Origin: Streptomyces sp. TG1A-8
GTDB lineage: Bacteria; Actinomycetota; Actinomycetes; Streptomycetales; Streptomycetaceae
Direction of reading: 5' to 3'
Length of the DNA: 64,000 nt
Assembly: GCF_030499535.1 (NCBI RefSeq)
Contig: NZ_JASTLB010000004.1
Location: 124,001 to 188,000, forward strand
Of the stretch, positions 7,625 through 16,024 are shown piece after piece; position 1 is the stretch's first letter; each line of letters opens with the position of its first letter. Below the pieces are notes generated by a model. That model made no database searches. It saw only the letters and a list, made by a program, of their open reading frames with translations, and was not told the DNA's origin. A program made the position numbers and the translations under genes.

Positions 7625-8490
7625 TCCACCCCTGCTCGATCCGCTTCAACACGCCAATCCAACAGGGAAGGGAACGCGGGCTGCCAGGAAGCAACCGACG
7701 ACGCCGTGTTCGCGCTCGAAGCCGTCCTCGAGGCGCGCCTCGCCCGCCGGAAGATGGTGGTCGTCGACGCCACGAATTGCGAGCAGGCGGTACGCGCCAA
7801 CCTGATCGCCGCCGCCCGCCGCCACGGCGTGCCCACGGTCGCGCTGGTCGTGCCCACCCCGGCCTCCGTGTACGTCGAACGCCAGAAAGGCCGGCCCGCG
7901 AACCGGCGTGTGCCCGAGCCGGTCGTCCGCGCGCAGCACGCCGCCATGGCCGACGCCTGGCCCGGCCTGCCCGGCGAGGGCTTCGACCACGTCGTCGTCG
8001 CGGAGAACATCAACCGCCTTCAGCCTCTGCTTCAGCGGCTCAGCGACGTTCGGCGCGCGGATCTCGGCTGGGACGGCGGCGAGGGGCTGGGCGACCTGCT
8101 CCCGGTGCGCCGCTACTTCGGCCCCGAGATCCTGCCGATGTGGCGCTGGCGCGACGGCTCGCAGCTCGCCGACGGCGACCGCGTCGTGGAGATCCGGTTC
8201 GGAGCGGACCGCATCGTCCTGAGAACGGCTTCATCGTCCATCGCGGCATGCACGTCACCGGTATCGACGACCCCACCGACGATCACCTCTATCCGGTCGG
8301 CTTCGTCTTCCTCGGACACCACCGGTGGGCCGACATCATCGAGACCGCCGCCGCGTACATGGCCCGGGTCCACGGCTGGCGGAACCTGCATCTGTACCCG
8401 GGCGACGACCCGGCGGTGCCCATTCCCCGCATCCCTCGCGCCGTCCTCACGCACGGCGTCTTCTTACGGCACCCGCACCCTTGTGTATAG
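7625..8490 (+). pseudogene. AAA-type nucleoside/polynucleotide kinase-like gene, 5' end lost and frameshifted
   Basis: The frame beginning directly after the IS5-type element reads CQEATDDAVFALEAVLEARL, then KMVVVDATN and RPANRRVPEPVVRAQHAAM. These blocks match the lid and substrate regions of T4 Pnk-like P-loop kinases. The N-terminal Walker A segment is missing because the IS replaced it. Near 8215-8225 the coherent frame shifts: the continuation ENGFIVHRGMHVTGIDDPTD ... HPHPCV is in frame 1. The gene is therefore doubly broken. No partner gene is visible. 8491-8660 holds no recognisable gene. Confidence 0.7.
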
Positions 8491-8660
8491 GCGGTCAGCG
8501 ACCAGTTGTGTAAGGGGTCTGGAAGGCGGTTGGCTTTTCACCTTCCTGGGGCACGGGTGACGCTCACCCGGCGCGCGCCGGGTGGCAAGCCGCCCTCGCC
8601 CGGCTCGGCCGTGACCCAGCCGATGTTGTGCCCGGTGCCGTTCGGCATTGCGGTACAGGC

Positions 8661-9980
8661 TCAGGTGCCGTCCGGGTAGGAGACCAGAAAGGACAGGGCC
8701 ACGACCACCGCACACAGCAGGACGATAGTGCGCCTGCGCCATAGCAGCCTCTCCGGCCGGCTGGGTAGGGAGCTGCCTGTTTTCTCGGGCACTGCGCTGC
8801 CGAACGTCACCAGGATCACCGTTATGGTGCCGTAGAAGAGGATCCGGTGGGCGGGGCCCCACAGCAGCGGGAACTGCGGGCTTGTGAGAACAGCAGGCAT
8901 CAGGATGAAGCAGCCCAAGAAGGCGAAGGAAGTCGCCACCGACGGGTACCAGCGGTAGAACCTGAAGCCCTTTTCCAGCTGGTGCAGCACCTCGTACCGC
9001 CGCTGCCAGTGCGGGTGGAACCGCCACAGGTGACGCCACCAGCGCCGGACCGGGCCCAGTGCTCGGCGCTCGGCGGCGGCGGCCCGTTGCCACAGGCTGA
9101 GGTCCGCACCCCACCGGTAGGCGTCCAAGTCGGCACACAATTCCCTGTTACGCAGCACTTCCGCACGCGTGAAACGGGCCACCACGACGATGGCGACGGC
9201 CAGGACCGCTGTGCCTCTGCCGCCGTAGTGGAGTGCCCAGTAGGGGCTGTCCGTCCAGTTCTCCCAGGCCCATTGCACCGCGCACGGCAGGACGACCAGG
9301 GCCAGCCATACGCGCCACAGGGAGACGGTGGCGTAGGCGAGGGTGACGTCCTTGTTACGGAGGTGGGCGAATTCATGCAGGACCACGGTGCGGAAGGCCA
9401 CGGGTTCCTCCCGCAACATTTTCACCAGACCGTTGTTCAGACACAGAACCAGCAGGCCGGGCCGGCCGAAGACCAATGCCGTCTTTGTTGGTACGCCGGG
9501 GGCGATGACGTACCTGGGGCGTACGGGAAGACGACACTGGGTTCGCAGGTCCTCCAGTTCCTGGTACAGCTCACTCTTGGACGACGCGTGCACGCGCACA
9601 AGGCGGCGCAAGCGCCACGTCGGCATGAACCAGAACACAGCGAACGTCACGAAGGCGACGATCACGAAGCTCGCCACGGTGACTGCGGAGGACCAGGATG
9701 CCAGCCGCTGCTGACAGGGGGCCGACACCATCCACTCCAGCGCCGCCCCGTCCGTCAGCAGGGTTCGGGCGTCGAACGTCTCACCCGCCAGCCGCCACTG
9801 GTCGTTATACGCCTGTACGCAGGGCGCGTACGCGGAGCGCCACAGGGCGGTCTGAGCGGCTGTATTCAGCAGTAACATGCCTGAGGTGGTCAACAGCAGG
9901 AGCAGGAGAACGAACCTGCGGGTCGTACCAGCGCTCAACCGTCGGTAATAGGCTTCTGTCTCCGCGGAAGGTGGCCACAC
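8661..9980 (-). CDS. Membrane-bound M48-like zinc metallopeptidase
   Basis: The protein has 439 residues with several hydrophobic segments (about 22-42, 100-120, then pairs around 225-290 and 350-435). The zinc motif is HEFAH (202-206) in VVLHEFAHLRNKD, and RELCADLDA about 70 residues later supplies the third ligand, as in the M48 (HtpX/Ste24) and M56 families. It should sit in the cytoplasmic membrane and cleave membrane or misfolded proteins. The start is GTG 9980, 13 nt after the stop of the upstream gene at 9994, so the two form an operon. The substrate is unknown; pairing with one specific small protein suggests a dedicated role. Confidence 0.82.
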   Translation of the reverse strand: MWPPSAETEAYYRRLSAGTTRRFVLLLLLLTTSGMLLLNTAAQTALWRSAYAPCVQAYNDQWRLAGETFDARTLLTDGAALEWMVSAPCQQRLASWSSAVTVASFVIVAFVTFAVFWFMPTWRLRRLVRVHASSKSELYQELEDLRTQCRLPVRPRYVIAPGVPTKTALVFGRPGLLVLCLNNGLVKMLREEPVAFRTVVLHEFAHLRNKDVTLAYATVSLWRVWLALVVLPCAVQWAWENWTDSPYWALHYGGRGTAVLAVAIVVVARFTRAEVLRNRELCADLDAYRWGADLSLWQRAAAAERRALGPVRRWWRHLWRFHPHWQRRYEVLHQLEKGFRFYRWYPSVATSFAFLGCFILMPAVLTSPQFPLLWGPAHRILFYGTITVILVTFGSAVPEKTGSSLPSRPERLLWRRRTIVLLCAVVVALSFLVSYPDGT

Positions 9981-9993
9981 GTACGGGGCCCGG

Positions 9994-10443
9994 CTACTGG
10001 TTGCGCTCGATGTGGCGGATGACGCTCAACGCGAGTTGCCCGGCCGTGTCCTCGGCGAGCCCCGCCTCCTGAGCGCGCTGCCTGACGATGCCACGCAGTT
10101 CCTCACGCTGCGCCTCGTCCAGCCGCGGCAGGGCGGACACGCTCTCCGGTGGCCTGCCGCGCAGCCTGCGCCATGCTGTGGACAACCGACCGGTCGCCGC
10201 GCGCACTGTCACGCCAGCCAGTTCCTGCGCGAACTGCTGGAGCACCATCCACACCAGCGGCGTCACCAGCACGGCCACCTCGCCCAGGCCGAAGCCGAGT
10301 TCGCTGTCCCCGCTGCGGGACGACAGCATCCGCGTGATCTCATCAGGGTCCCGGTTCAGCAGGTCCGCTGCTGTGTCCTGTTCCTCGGGTGCGCGCTCCG
10401 CCACGACCCCATGCACGACATCGACGATCCGCGCGCCGTCCAT
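9994..10443 (-). CDS. Hypothetical protein, operon partner of the M48-like peptidase
   Basis: ATG 10443 is preceded by GGAGGGGGAGT, a strong ribosome binding site, and opens 149 residues. The N-terminus is acidic and helical (ARIVDVVHGVVAERAPEEQD). The middle holds a hydrophobic/amphipathic stretch EVAVLVTPLVWMVLQQFAQE, and the C-terminus is a charged helix ending IRHIERNQ. No known domain is recognised. The peptidase gene follows 13 nt downstream on the same strand, so it could be its regulator, adaptor or substrate; this is inference from context only. Confidence 0.7.
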   Translation of the reverse strand: MDGARIVDVVHGVVAERAPEEQDTAADLLNRDPDEITRMLSSRSGDSELGFGLGEVAVLVTPLVWMVLQQFAQELAGVTVRAATGRLSTAWRRLRGRPPESVSALPRLDEAQREELRGIVRQRAQEAGLAEDTAGQLALSVIRHIERNQ

Positions 10444-10630
10444 ACTCCCCCTCCGAGACCGCTTGGCACACCAGCCTATCCGGAGGCCGGCGACTCCATG
10501 CAGCTGTACAAGCAACGGTCGGCCTGGCCACGGGGCGGAATCCTGGGGAAGTGGTCAACGGTCAACTGCAAACCCTGATCACAAGCACCCGGATCACGGT
10601 TGCGGATGCGAGTGGGATGAGACGTGGCGG

Positions 10631-10759
10631 ATGGTGTGGGCACCCAGCACCGAACCCGGCGCGGTCCCGATCACCGCCATGCGCCACCCGGCCGCCCTGG
10701 TGACTGCCACCAGCATCCCCAACCCCGACGAAGGCGCGCCCGCGACCTGGACGGCCTGA
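10631..10759 (+). CDS. Possible small protein upstream of a strong terminator
   Basis: A frame reading HGCGCEWDETWRMVWAPSTE ... DEGAPATWTA ends at TGA 10757-10759, just 15 nt before a strong intrinsic terminator. ATG 10631 would give 42 residues; the CxC-containing part lies upstream of that codon, so the real start may be earlier and non-canonical. Composition looks coding, but no homologue is recognised. Low confidence. Confidence 0.3.
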   Translation: MVWAPSTEPGAVPITAMRHPAALVTATSIPNPDEGAPATWTA

Positions 10760-10774
10760 CGCGCACCGCACGGC

Positions 10775-10820
10775 AAAGGCCCGTGCCCACCACGCATCCG
10801 TGGCGGGCACGGGCCTTTTT
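10775..10820 (+). terminator. Intrinsic terminator upstream of parA
   Basis: AAAGGCCCGTGCCC (10775-10788) pairs with GGGCACGGGCCTTT (10805-10818), with further pairing inside the loop and five T residues at 10816-10820. It isolates the partition operon from upstream transcription. Confidence 0.85.
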
Positions 10821-10982
10821 GTGTTTTCAGGCTCGACACGGCTACGCACGTCACCCTCATACCAGTTGGCGATCACCGTGATGCTGGGCAGCGATTTTGT
10901 GACGTGGTGCCGGCCACGGTGCCCGGGGAGACGTGGCAGCATCTTGCGGAACGTAGCTACTGCACGAGGAGAGAGCCGCGCC

Positions 10983-11624
10983 GTGCTCATCGCCAACATC
11001 AGCCCGCGAAGTATGGGCAAGACGACCGACACCGGCATGATGGGACACGCATTCCATGAGGCTGGATACCGTGTGCAGCTGTGGGACGCGGACGAGTCTG
11101 AGCACCTGACTCAATGGTCCGAACTCGCCGGCTTCCCCTTCCCTGTGAAGCACAACGCCTCCGCCAAGTTCGCTGAGGAGTACACGCCGCTGGGAGAGGC
11201 CGGGATCGACATCGTCGATGTCGGTCACACCGAGAACCACCCGCACATTGCAGACAGCGTGCTCAAGGTGGCCGACCTGGTACTCATCCACATGGAACCG
11301 TCGATGGCCGACTACCAGCGGGTCCATCAGCCGCGCACTTCCACCCCGGTCAAGACGATGGTCGGCCGCTCCGCGTTCGACAGGCCCTCACGCACGGCCC
11401 CACCGATGTGGGTGCTCCTCAACCGAGTGCGCCCCAATGTCCGGAGTGAGAAGGAGATCCGGGGCCTGCTCGCGGACGCCGACTACAACGTGCTCACGGT
11501 GAAGATTCCGGTCCTGGACGACATCAAGCAAGCTACGGGCTTCCCGGTGGAGCATGCCGCCCGGGGGCCGTTCGGTGAGCTGGTCACCGAGCTGCAGGAG
11601 CGGGGGCTGATCAAGAGTGCCTAA
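10983..11624 (+). CDS. parA: ParA-like plasmid partition ATPase
   Basis: GTG 10983, preceded by GAGGAGAGA, opens 213 residues. The protein begins MLIANISPRSMGKTTDTG; Lys13 sits in a deviant Walker A motif, WDADES (34-39) is the switch region and IDIVDVGHTE (75-83) is Walker B-like. This matches the short MinD/ParA-type ATPases that drive DNA segregation of Streptomyces linear plasmids. The stop overlaps the GTG of the next gene by 8 nt, so the two are coupled. Function would be positioning of replicon copies at cell division with the downstream protein and a centromere. Confidence 0.8.
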   Translation: MLIANISPRSMGKTTDTGMMGHAFHEAGYRVQLWDADESEHLTQWSELAGFPFPVKHNASAKFAEEYTPLGEAGIDIVDVGHTENHPHIADSVLKVADLVLIHMEPSMADYQRVHQPRTSTPVKTMVGRSAFDRPSRTAPPMWVLLNRVRPNVRSEKEIRGLLADADYNVLTVKIPVLDDIKQATGFPVEHAARGPFGELVTELQERGLIKSA

Positions 11625-12618
11625 GCGTCGTGACTTCCGAGCGGCGGCCAACAAGGGAGCGCAGCAATCTCCCGCCAACAGCGCGAGCACCACGTCAGAG
11701 AGCCTGGCTGTGCCTGACCAGCCTGCGGATCCTCCGCAGATGCGTGCTCAGCCCTTCACGATGGAGCACTGGGGACTGACCCTGCCCGACGTGGACGCTA
11801 CGCCGGAGACCGCCAACGGCCCGCTCGACGAGCACGAGCAGCGGCTCCTTGCCGAGGCTCACCGAGCCGTCGACAACGCCCGCACAGCCCGCTGGATGCT
11901 CGGCTACTCCCTGGAAGTGGTCCGGCGGCGCCGCCTGTACCGCGGCGACGGCACCCGCACCTGGGAGCAGTACCTGCAGCAGGAGCACGACGGTCTCTCG
12001 ACCAGCGAGGCGGATCGCCTCCAGAAGACTTGGCGCCTAGCGCAGGCCGTGCAGAAGGAACTCGGCCGGCCCCTGCCCGACAGTCACCTGCGAAAGCTGC
12101 AACCGTACGCGGAGCGCACCAGCGACCAAGAAGCCGCGCGCGCCTACGCCGAGCTGTACTGGGCTCACCAGAAAGGCGGCGTCCGGCTTGTCGCCAACCA
12201 GGTCCAGCAGCGAGTGAAGAAGGCGGTGGCAGCCGCCAAGGGCGTTTCTGATCCGGTAGAGCGCAGCCAGGCCGTCAGCGCCGCCTGGACGACCGCACCC
12301 GAAGCGGTGATGCCCACGCAACGTGTCGAAGCGGAGCGCGAGCAGAGCGGCACGCCCAGCCGGAGCTCGGACCCCGTAGACGGCGCGCTAGAGCTGCTGA
12401 ATGTGGCGCGACAGGCAATCGAGAACGCCACGGAGGACAAGGCCGCACGTAAGGCCCGTAGCAGCGAAGAAGCCCAGCGGCAGCAGGACGCCATCCGCCG
12501 CATCGGCCGCATCCTCAGCAAGGTAAAGGTCGACGCCGACGCCACCCCCGATGTCAACGTCGACGCCGGCGCCGTCGACGAGGACGGCATCGTCGATGCA
12601 GAGCTGGTTGAGGGCTGA
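11617..12618 (+). CDS. Putative ParB-like partner of ParA (centromere-binding candidate)
   Basis: A 333-residue hydrophilic protein whose GTG lies inside the end of parA (8-nt overlap). Residues ~70-200 are helical with a possible DNA-binding part: ARTARWMLGYSLEVVRRRRL, YLQQEHDGLSTSEADRLQKT and HLRKLQPYAERTSDQEA. The C-terminal ~60 residues are acidic and repetitive (VDADATPDVNVDAGAVDEDG). No canonical ParB or Noc motif is visible. The call as partition partner rests on coupling to parA and on a strong terminator right after it. It could instead be an unrelated regulator. Confidence 0.55.
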   Translation: MPKRRDFRAAANKGAQQSPANSASTTSESLAVPDQPADPPQMRAQPFTMEHWGLTLPDVDATPETANGPLDEHEQRLLAEAHRAVDNARTARWMLGYSLEVVRRRRLYRGDGTRTWEQYLQQEHDGLSTSEADRLQKTWRLAQAVQKELGRPLPDSHLRKLQPYAERTSDQEAARAYAELYWAHQKGGVRLVANQVQQRVKKAVAAAKGVSDPVERSQAVSAAWTTAPEAVMPTQRVEAEREQSGTPSRSSDPVDGALELLNVARQAIENATEDKAARKARSSEEAQRQQDAIRRIGRILSKVKVDADATPDVNVDAGAVDEDGIVDAELVEG

Positions 12619-12633
12619 CCCCTGCTGTTGAGC

Positions 12634-12668
12634 GGGACTTCCCCAATTGGGGAAGTCCCCCGATTTTT
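12634..12668. terminator. Bidirectional intrinsic terminator after the partition operon
   Basis: GGGACTTCCCC-AATT-GGGGAAGTCCC is a perfect hairpin (12634-12659) followed by CCGATTTTT. It ends the parA operon, and on the other strand it lies just beyond the stop of the convergent gene at 12689. Confidence 0.9.
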
Positions 12669-12688
12669 GGCGGCACTGCTCCGGGCAG

Positions 12689-13381
12689 TCAGCGTGAGGC
12701 GACACCCTTAAAGCCCGGACCGAGCCCGCGCCGCTTGCTGCGTGACGCTGCGCCGGGCCGTGCGGTGAGGGCCGCGACCACCGCCTGAGCCGTCTGCGGG
12801 GTGAGTCCGGCGCTGACCTGGCCGGAGGCCAGGACCCGTGCGTATGCGCCCGTGCTGTGGGCGCGGAGAGCGTCGGCGAGTGCGGCCGCCGCGGTCTCCG
12901 CCGGCCCGGCCCCCCAACCGCCCTCGTCCCCCTGCTGCGCCTGTCGGGGGAGGGTGTCGCGTCGGCTGAGGAGCACGGCCAGGGCCTGCGCCTCGGATGC
13001 GTCCAGCGTGACCGTGATCAGCGCGGCCCCGAGCTGGTGGACGCGGTTCCGGGTCAAGCCGTGAGTAGCGAGTGCCTGGCGCAGCGCCGGGCTCGTTCCG
13101 GCTGCAGCTCTGTCGCCGACGGACTCGCTCACCCCGGCTCCGGCCTGTTCGGCGCGCTCGACGACGGCGGCCGCGGCGATCGGCACGACGGAGAGGATCT
13201 CTGCGCACTCCGGATCGAGCTGGGCGAGCGCACCGGCCAGGACCTCGAGGGCGGCGGCCACGTCCTCCACCGCGTCTGCGCTCCAGTGCAACGGGTCGGC
13301 GGCGTCGGCCAGCGTGCACGCCGCGACGACGGCCTCCTCCGCCAACGCCTCGACCCTGCCCGGCCCGGTAGTCAGCTTCAT
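12689..13381 (-). CDS. Hypothetical Ala-rich helical protein
   Basis: ATG 13381 after GGGCGGGAC opens 230 residues, rich in Ala and predicted all-helical (VEALAEEAVVAACTLADAAD ... SVVPIAAAAVVERAEQAGAG ... QAVVAALTARPGAASRSKR). The tail is basic (SKRRGLGPGFKGV). No known domain, signal peptide or membrane segment is seen. It is convergent with the partition operon and may belong with the Cys-rich gene upstream on the same strand. Longer in-frame extension upstream of 13381 is Arg/Pro-rich and looks non-coding. Confidence 0.6.
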   Translation of the reverse strand: MKLTTGPGRVEALAEEAVVAACTLADAADPLHWSADAVEDVAAALEVLAGALAQLDPECAEILSVVPIAAAAVVERAEQAGAGVSESVGDRAAAGTSPALRQALATHGLTRNRVHQLGAALITVTLDASEAQALAVLLSRRDTLPRQAQQGDEGGWGAGPAETAAAALADALRAHSTGAYARVLASGQVSAGLTPQTAQAVVAALTARPGAASRSKRRGLGPGFKGVASR

Positions 13382-13494
13382 GTCCCGCCCAACGAGATGC
13401 GACCGCGCAAGGTCGTGCGCGCTGATTACATGATGACGTCCGTGATCTCCTCCATCGGCTCGTGTGGTCGTGGCGCAGTATTCGCACGGCCCGG

Positions 13495-13689
13495 TCAGCT
13501 GCCGTAGCGGTCGTTCATCAGGTCGTTCCACTTCTGCGCGTTGGCTGGCTCGTTGGCGCAGCTGGTGCAATGGGGCAGGTAGTCGGTCCGGGTGGGGTAC
13601 GGCACGTTCGAGCGGACGACGACGGTCGGGCACAGCGTGAGGGGCTGGCCGCACAGTGGGCAGGGGTCTCCGTGGAGCAGTTCGTTCAT
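13495..13689 (-). CDS. Small Cys-rich (zinc-ribbon-like) protein
   Basis: ATG 13689 opens 64 residues: MNELLHGDPCPLCGQPLTLC ... PHCTSCANEPANAQKWND, ending RYGS. The CPLCG and CTSC pairs would suit a zinc ribbon. There is no convincing ribosome binding site. The opposite strand is open here, but that frame is only the artificial extension of the relaxase remnant that becomes recognisable after 13690. The gene abuts the rearrangement junction that beheaded the relaxase. Confidence 0.55.
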   Translation of the reverse strand: MNELLHGDPCPLCGQPLTLCPTVVVRSNVPYPTRTDYLPHCTSCANEPANAQKWNDLMNDRYGS

Positions 13690-14877
13690 GCGGTGGTGAC
13701 GGTCCGCGTCCGGCGGCCGGATGACAAGGGGACGTGGGGCAACCTGTCGGCGGACTCGCTGATGGCCCACATCGTCGCCGCCGACACCCTCTACCTCCTG
13801 TACTTCATGGAGGAGGTGTCCGCCCGGCTCGGGTGGGCGTGGGAGCCGCGCGAGGTGACGCTCGGCCGCCGGCCGGTCATGGACATCGCGGGCATCGATC
13901 AGCGGCTCATAGGCTGGCAGTCGACCCGCCGCCAGCAGATCGAGGACGCGATGTCCGTCCTCACCGCCAAGTACGAGGAACGGCAGGGGCACCCGCCGGG
14001 GGAGCGGGCCACCTACGCGCTGGCCTGCCAGGCCGCCGACCAGACGCGGCCGCCCAAGCGCACGGAGCTGCTGTCGCTGACCGAGCTGCGTAAGCGATGG
14101 CGTACCTCAGCGATCCGGGCCTACGGCGCTGACGTCGTCGACCGGCTGGCACAGCGGGCGCGGGCGGCGGCCGTGGCGGTGTGGGCGCGGGTGCGGCCGG
14201 TGGTCGACATAGCACTGGCGGCCGTCGACGTCGTCGTCGTGGTGTACGTGATGCGCGGCGCGTTCAAGCGCCACCACCTGCTCGCCGAAGCCCGCCGCTA
14301 CCTCTCCTACGTCCTGCGCGGCCGGCACCACCAGGCGGGCCTGGACGAACAGATCGTGCAGACAGCCGTCGACGACTACACCCGCCCGGCCAGCCGACGG
14401 ATGATGACCGCCGACCTGCGCGCCCTGTACCCGCGCGACACCGAGGACCAGGCCGTGCTGCGCCCACTGACCCGGAAGCGGTCCGCGCCCCCGTACGAGC
14501 GGGCCCGCCTCGCCGTCGGCGCCCTGGCCACCCGGGTCCATGCCGTGCGGCGTGCGGAGCGCCTGAGCTCCCGCACCAGGCACGCCGTCGCCGTGCCTGC
14601 CGCCTCGAGGTCGCACCGGCGGCCGTTCCACTCCGGCCGGGAGGTCGGCCGCGTTAGGGAGCAGGAGACCAGTGTCGACACGGTGGAGCAGACTCGCCGG
14701 ACCCTTGAGGCCGCCGCCGCCAAGCTCCAGGACGGCATCCGGGAGCGCGCCGTCGCCCACGGCCTCCGACCGCAGCCCGCCCCGGCGACGGCCCCGCCGC
14801 CGCACACCCAGCAGCCCGGCACCCAAGCGCCCGGCACCCAGCACACACCGAGCCGGACCACAGGAGGAGTCGCGTGA
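13690..14877 (+). pseudogene. MobF (TrwC/TraA-type) relaxase, N-terminal catalytic part missing
   Basis: From ~13695 the frame reads GTWGNLSADSLMAHIVAADT, RRPVMDIAGIDQRLIGWQST and EERQGHPPGERATYALACQA, the middle part of the TrwC-like relaxase domain, followed by an Arg-rich C-terminal region. The N-terminal ~150 residues with the active Tyr and the His triad are absent, and upstream in-frame codons are antisense to the Cys-rich gene. There is no start codon with a ribosome binding site at the junction. The helicase part of full-length MobF proteins is also missing. It therefore cannot nick oriT but marks an ancestral conjugative plasmid. Confidence 0.65.
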
Positions 14878-15221
14878 GCATCCCGGAAGAACGACCCAGC
14901 CTTGATGACGCCCTCGCCCTCGCCCTCGCAGCCGCCAAGGACATATCCGCCGCACTCGACGAGGACCAGGAGCCCGAGTCCGATGAGCCCCTAGGGTGGC
15001 AGCCGATCTGGAAGCACCCCCGGAAGCCGAAGTCGAAGGCGGCGAAGAAGCAGGAGCTGCGCAAGCAGCGGCGGCGACTCCAGGACGCCGGGCGGCGCCG
15101 ACTCGCCGCCGGGCAGTCGCGCCGGCCCCGGTCCCGGCAGAACCGGATCGGTAACGCGGCCGCGCGCCGCGATGCCCGTGCCCTGTCCCGGGTGCGGCAC
15201 TCCACCGCCTGGCTGTGGTGA
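14874..15221 (+). CDS. Small basic hypothetical protein coupled to the relaxase remnant
   Basis: GTG 14874 overlaps the TGA of the relaxase frame (GTGA) and is preceded by CAGGAGGAGTC, a good ribosome binding site. The 115-residue product has an acidic, helical N-terminus (LDDALALALAAAKDISAALD) and a very basic C-terminus (SKAAKKQELRKQRRRLQDAG). It has no known domain. Position suggests an accessory mobilisation protein that binds nucleic acid; this is inference. Confidence 0.6.
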   Translation: MSIPEERPSLDDALALALAAAKDISAALDEDQEPESDEPLGWQPIWKHPRKPKSKAAKKQELRKQRRRLQDAGRRRLAAGQSRRPRSRQNRIGNAAARRDARALSRVRHSTAWLW

Positions 15222-15244
15222 CGATGCCGGGCATCGTCCACCGA

Positions 15245-15343
15245 GTGGAGCCCACGATGTTCTGCATCCAGTGGTGATGCACGACATCGGGTGGACTCCA
15301 CTCAGTGGACTCCACCCGATGGGATCCACCGAGTGGACTCCAC
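15245..15343. repeat. 14-bp iteron array built on the dyad GTGGA-N-TCCAC
   Basis: GTGGACTCCAC occurs at 15291, 15305 and 15333, with a degenerate copy ATGGGATCCAC at 15319, so four units follow each other at exactly 14 bp. A single outlier, GTGGAGCCCAC, lies at 15245. Each unit is itself an odd-centred palindrome. The array lies in an ~800-bp non-coding region after the mobilisation remnant. Candidates are a replication origin, a partition centromere or an oriT-associated site. Confidence 0.75.
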
Positions 15344-16024
15344 TCCGGTGCGCCGGATGACGATGCACGCTACGTGGTGCGCACCGCGATGTCCGCCACC
15401 GCACCACCCGACGATGCCAGGCACTCTCGCGCACGCCCGGTGCGCCGCACCCGATGTCCCACACCGCACCGGTGCGCCCACCGCCGACCGGCCCCTTGAC
15501 CAGGTGCGGCCGGTGGCGTGCGCTACCCCTTGACCAGGTCCGCCACCGAGGACGTTTCCCCTAATCCAGTGCGTATGCAGACGGCCCGGGCCCATGTACG
15601 ACCCGGGCAGATGCTCGCGCAGGACAGCGAATGCCTGGCTCCCCCCTGGCTGTCAAGGCCTCCTCAAAGAGCGGCATCGCTGTCCGTTGTGGGGTTCGCG
15701 GTGATGACGCGGGCGCCGGGCTGATGCCTCCGTTTCCCCGGGCCCTTGAGGCCTCTGTCAAGAGCGGCGCAGCCCGGTGCCTCCGTGATCAACGCGAAAC
15801 TCGCGGCGGCTTGCCAGACGTTGATTGTCACGGCGCGAGCCCGCTCCAGGGTCGACCTCTTGTTCATCCGTGAGCCCGCGAGCTCTGCAGAAGATCGAGC
15901 CCCTGGAGTGCGCTGGTGTTGCGAACGGCTACTGAGATGGCGGACCAACGAGTCCTTGGATTAGGGCGCCGCGTGACCCGCATGTGCTCGTGACTGCGTA
16001 AACGGACTGACCTGGGAGGACAGA
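15344..16024. repeat. Repeat-rich non-coding region
   Basis: I see no gene here. CCGGTGCGCC occurs at 15345, 15437 and 15469. CCCCTTGACCAGGT is repeated directly at 15492-15505 and 15526-15539. Two similar blocks containing AAGGCCTC or GAGGCCTC followed by AAGAGCGGC lie near 15655-15680 and 15745-15770. Together with the iterons just upstream this looks like a control region and not decayed coding sequence. Confidence 0.55.

Noticed and set aside
13462..13690. Extended N-terminus of the relaxase frame
   Set aside because: These codons are antisense to a coherent Cys-rich ORF and contain no relaxase motifs.
15291..15343. CRISPR-like array
   Set aside because: Units are 14 bp with almost no spacer and no cas genes are present; this is an iteron-type repeat.
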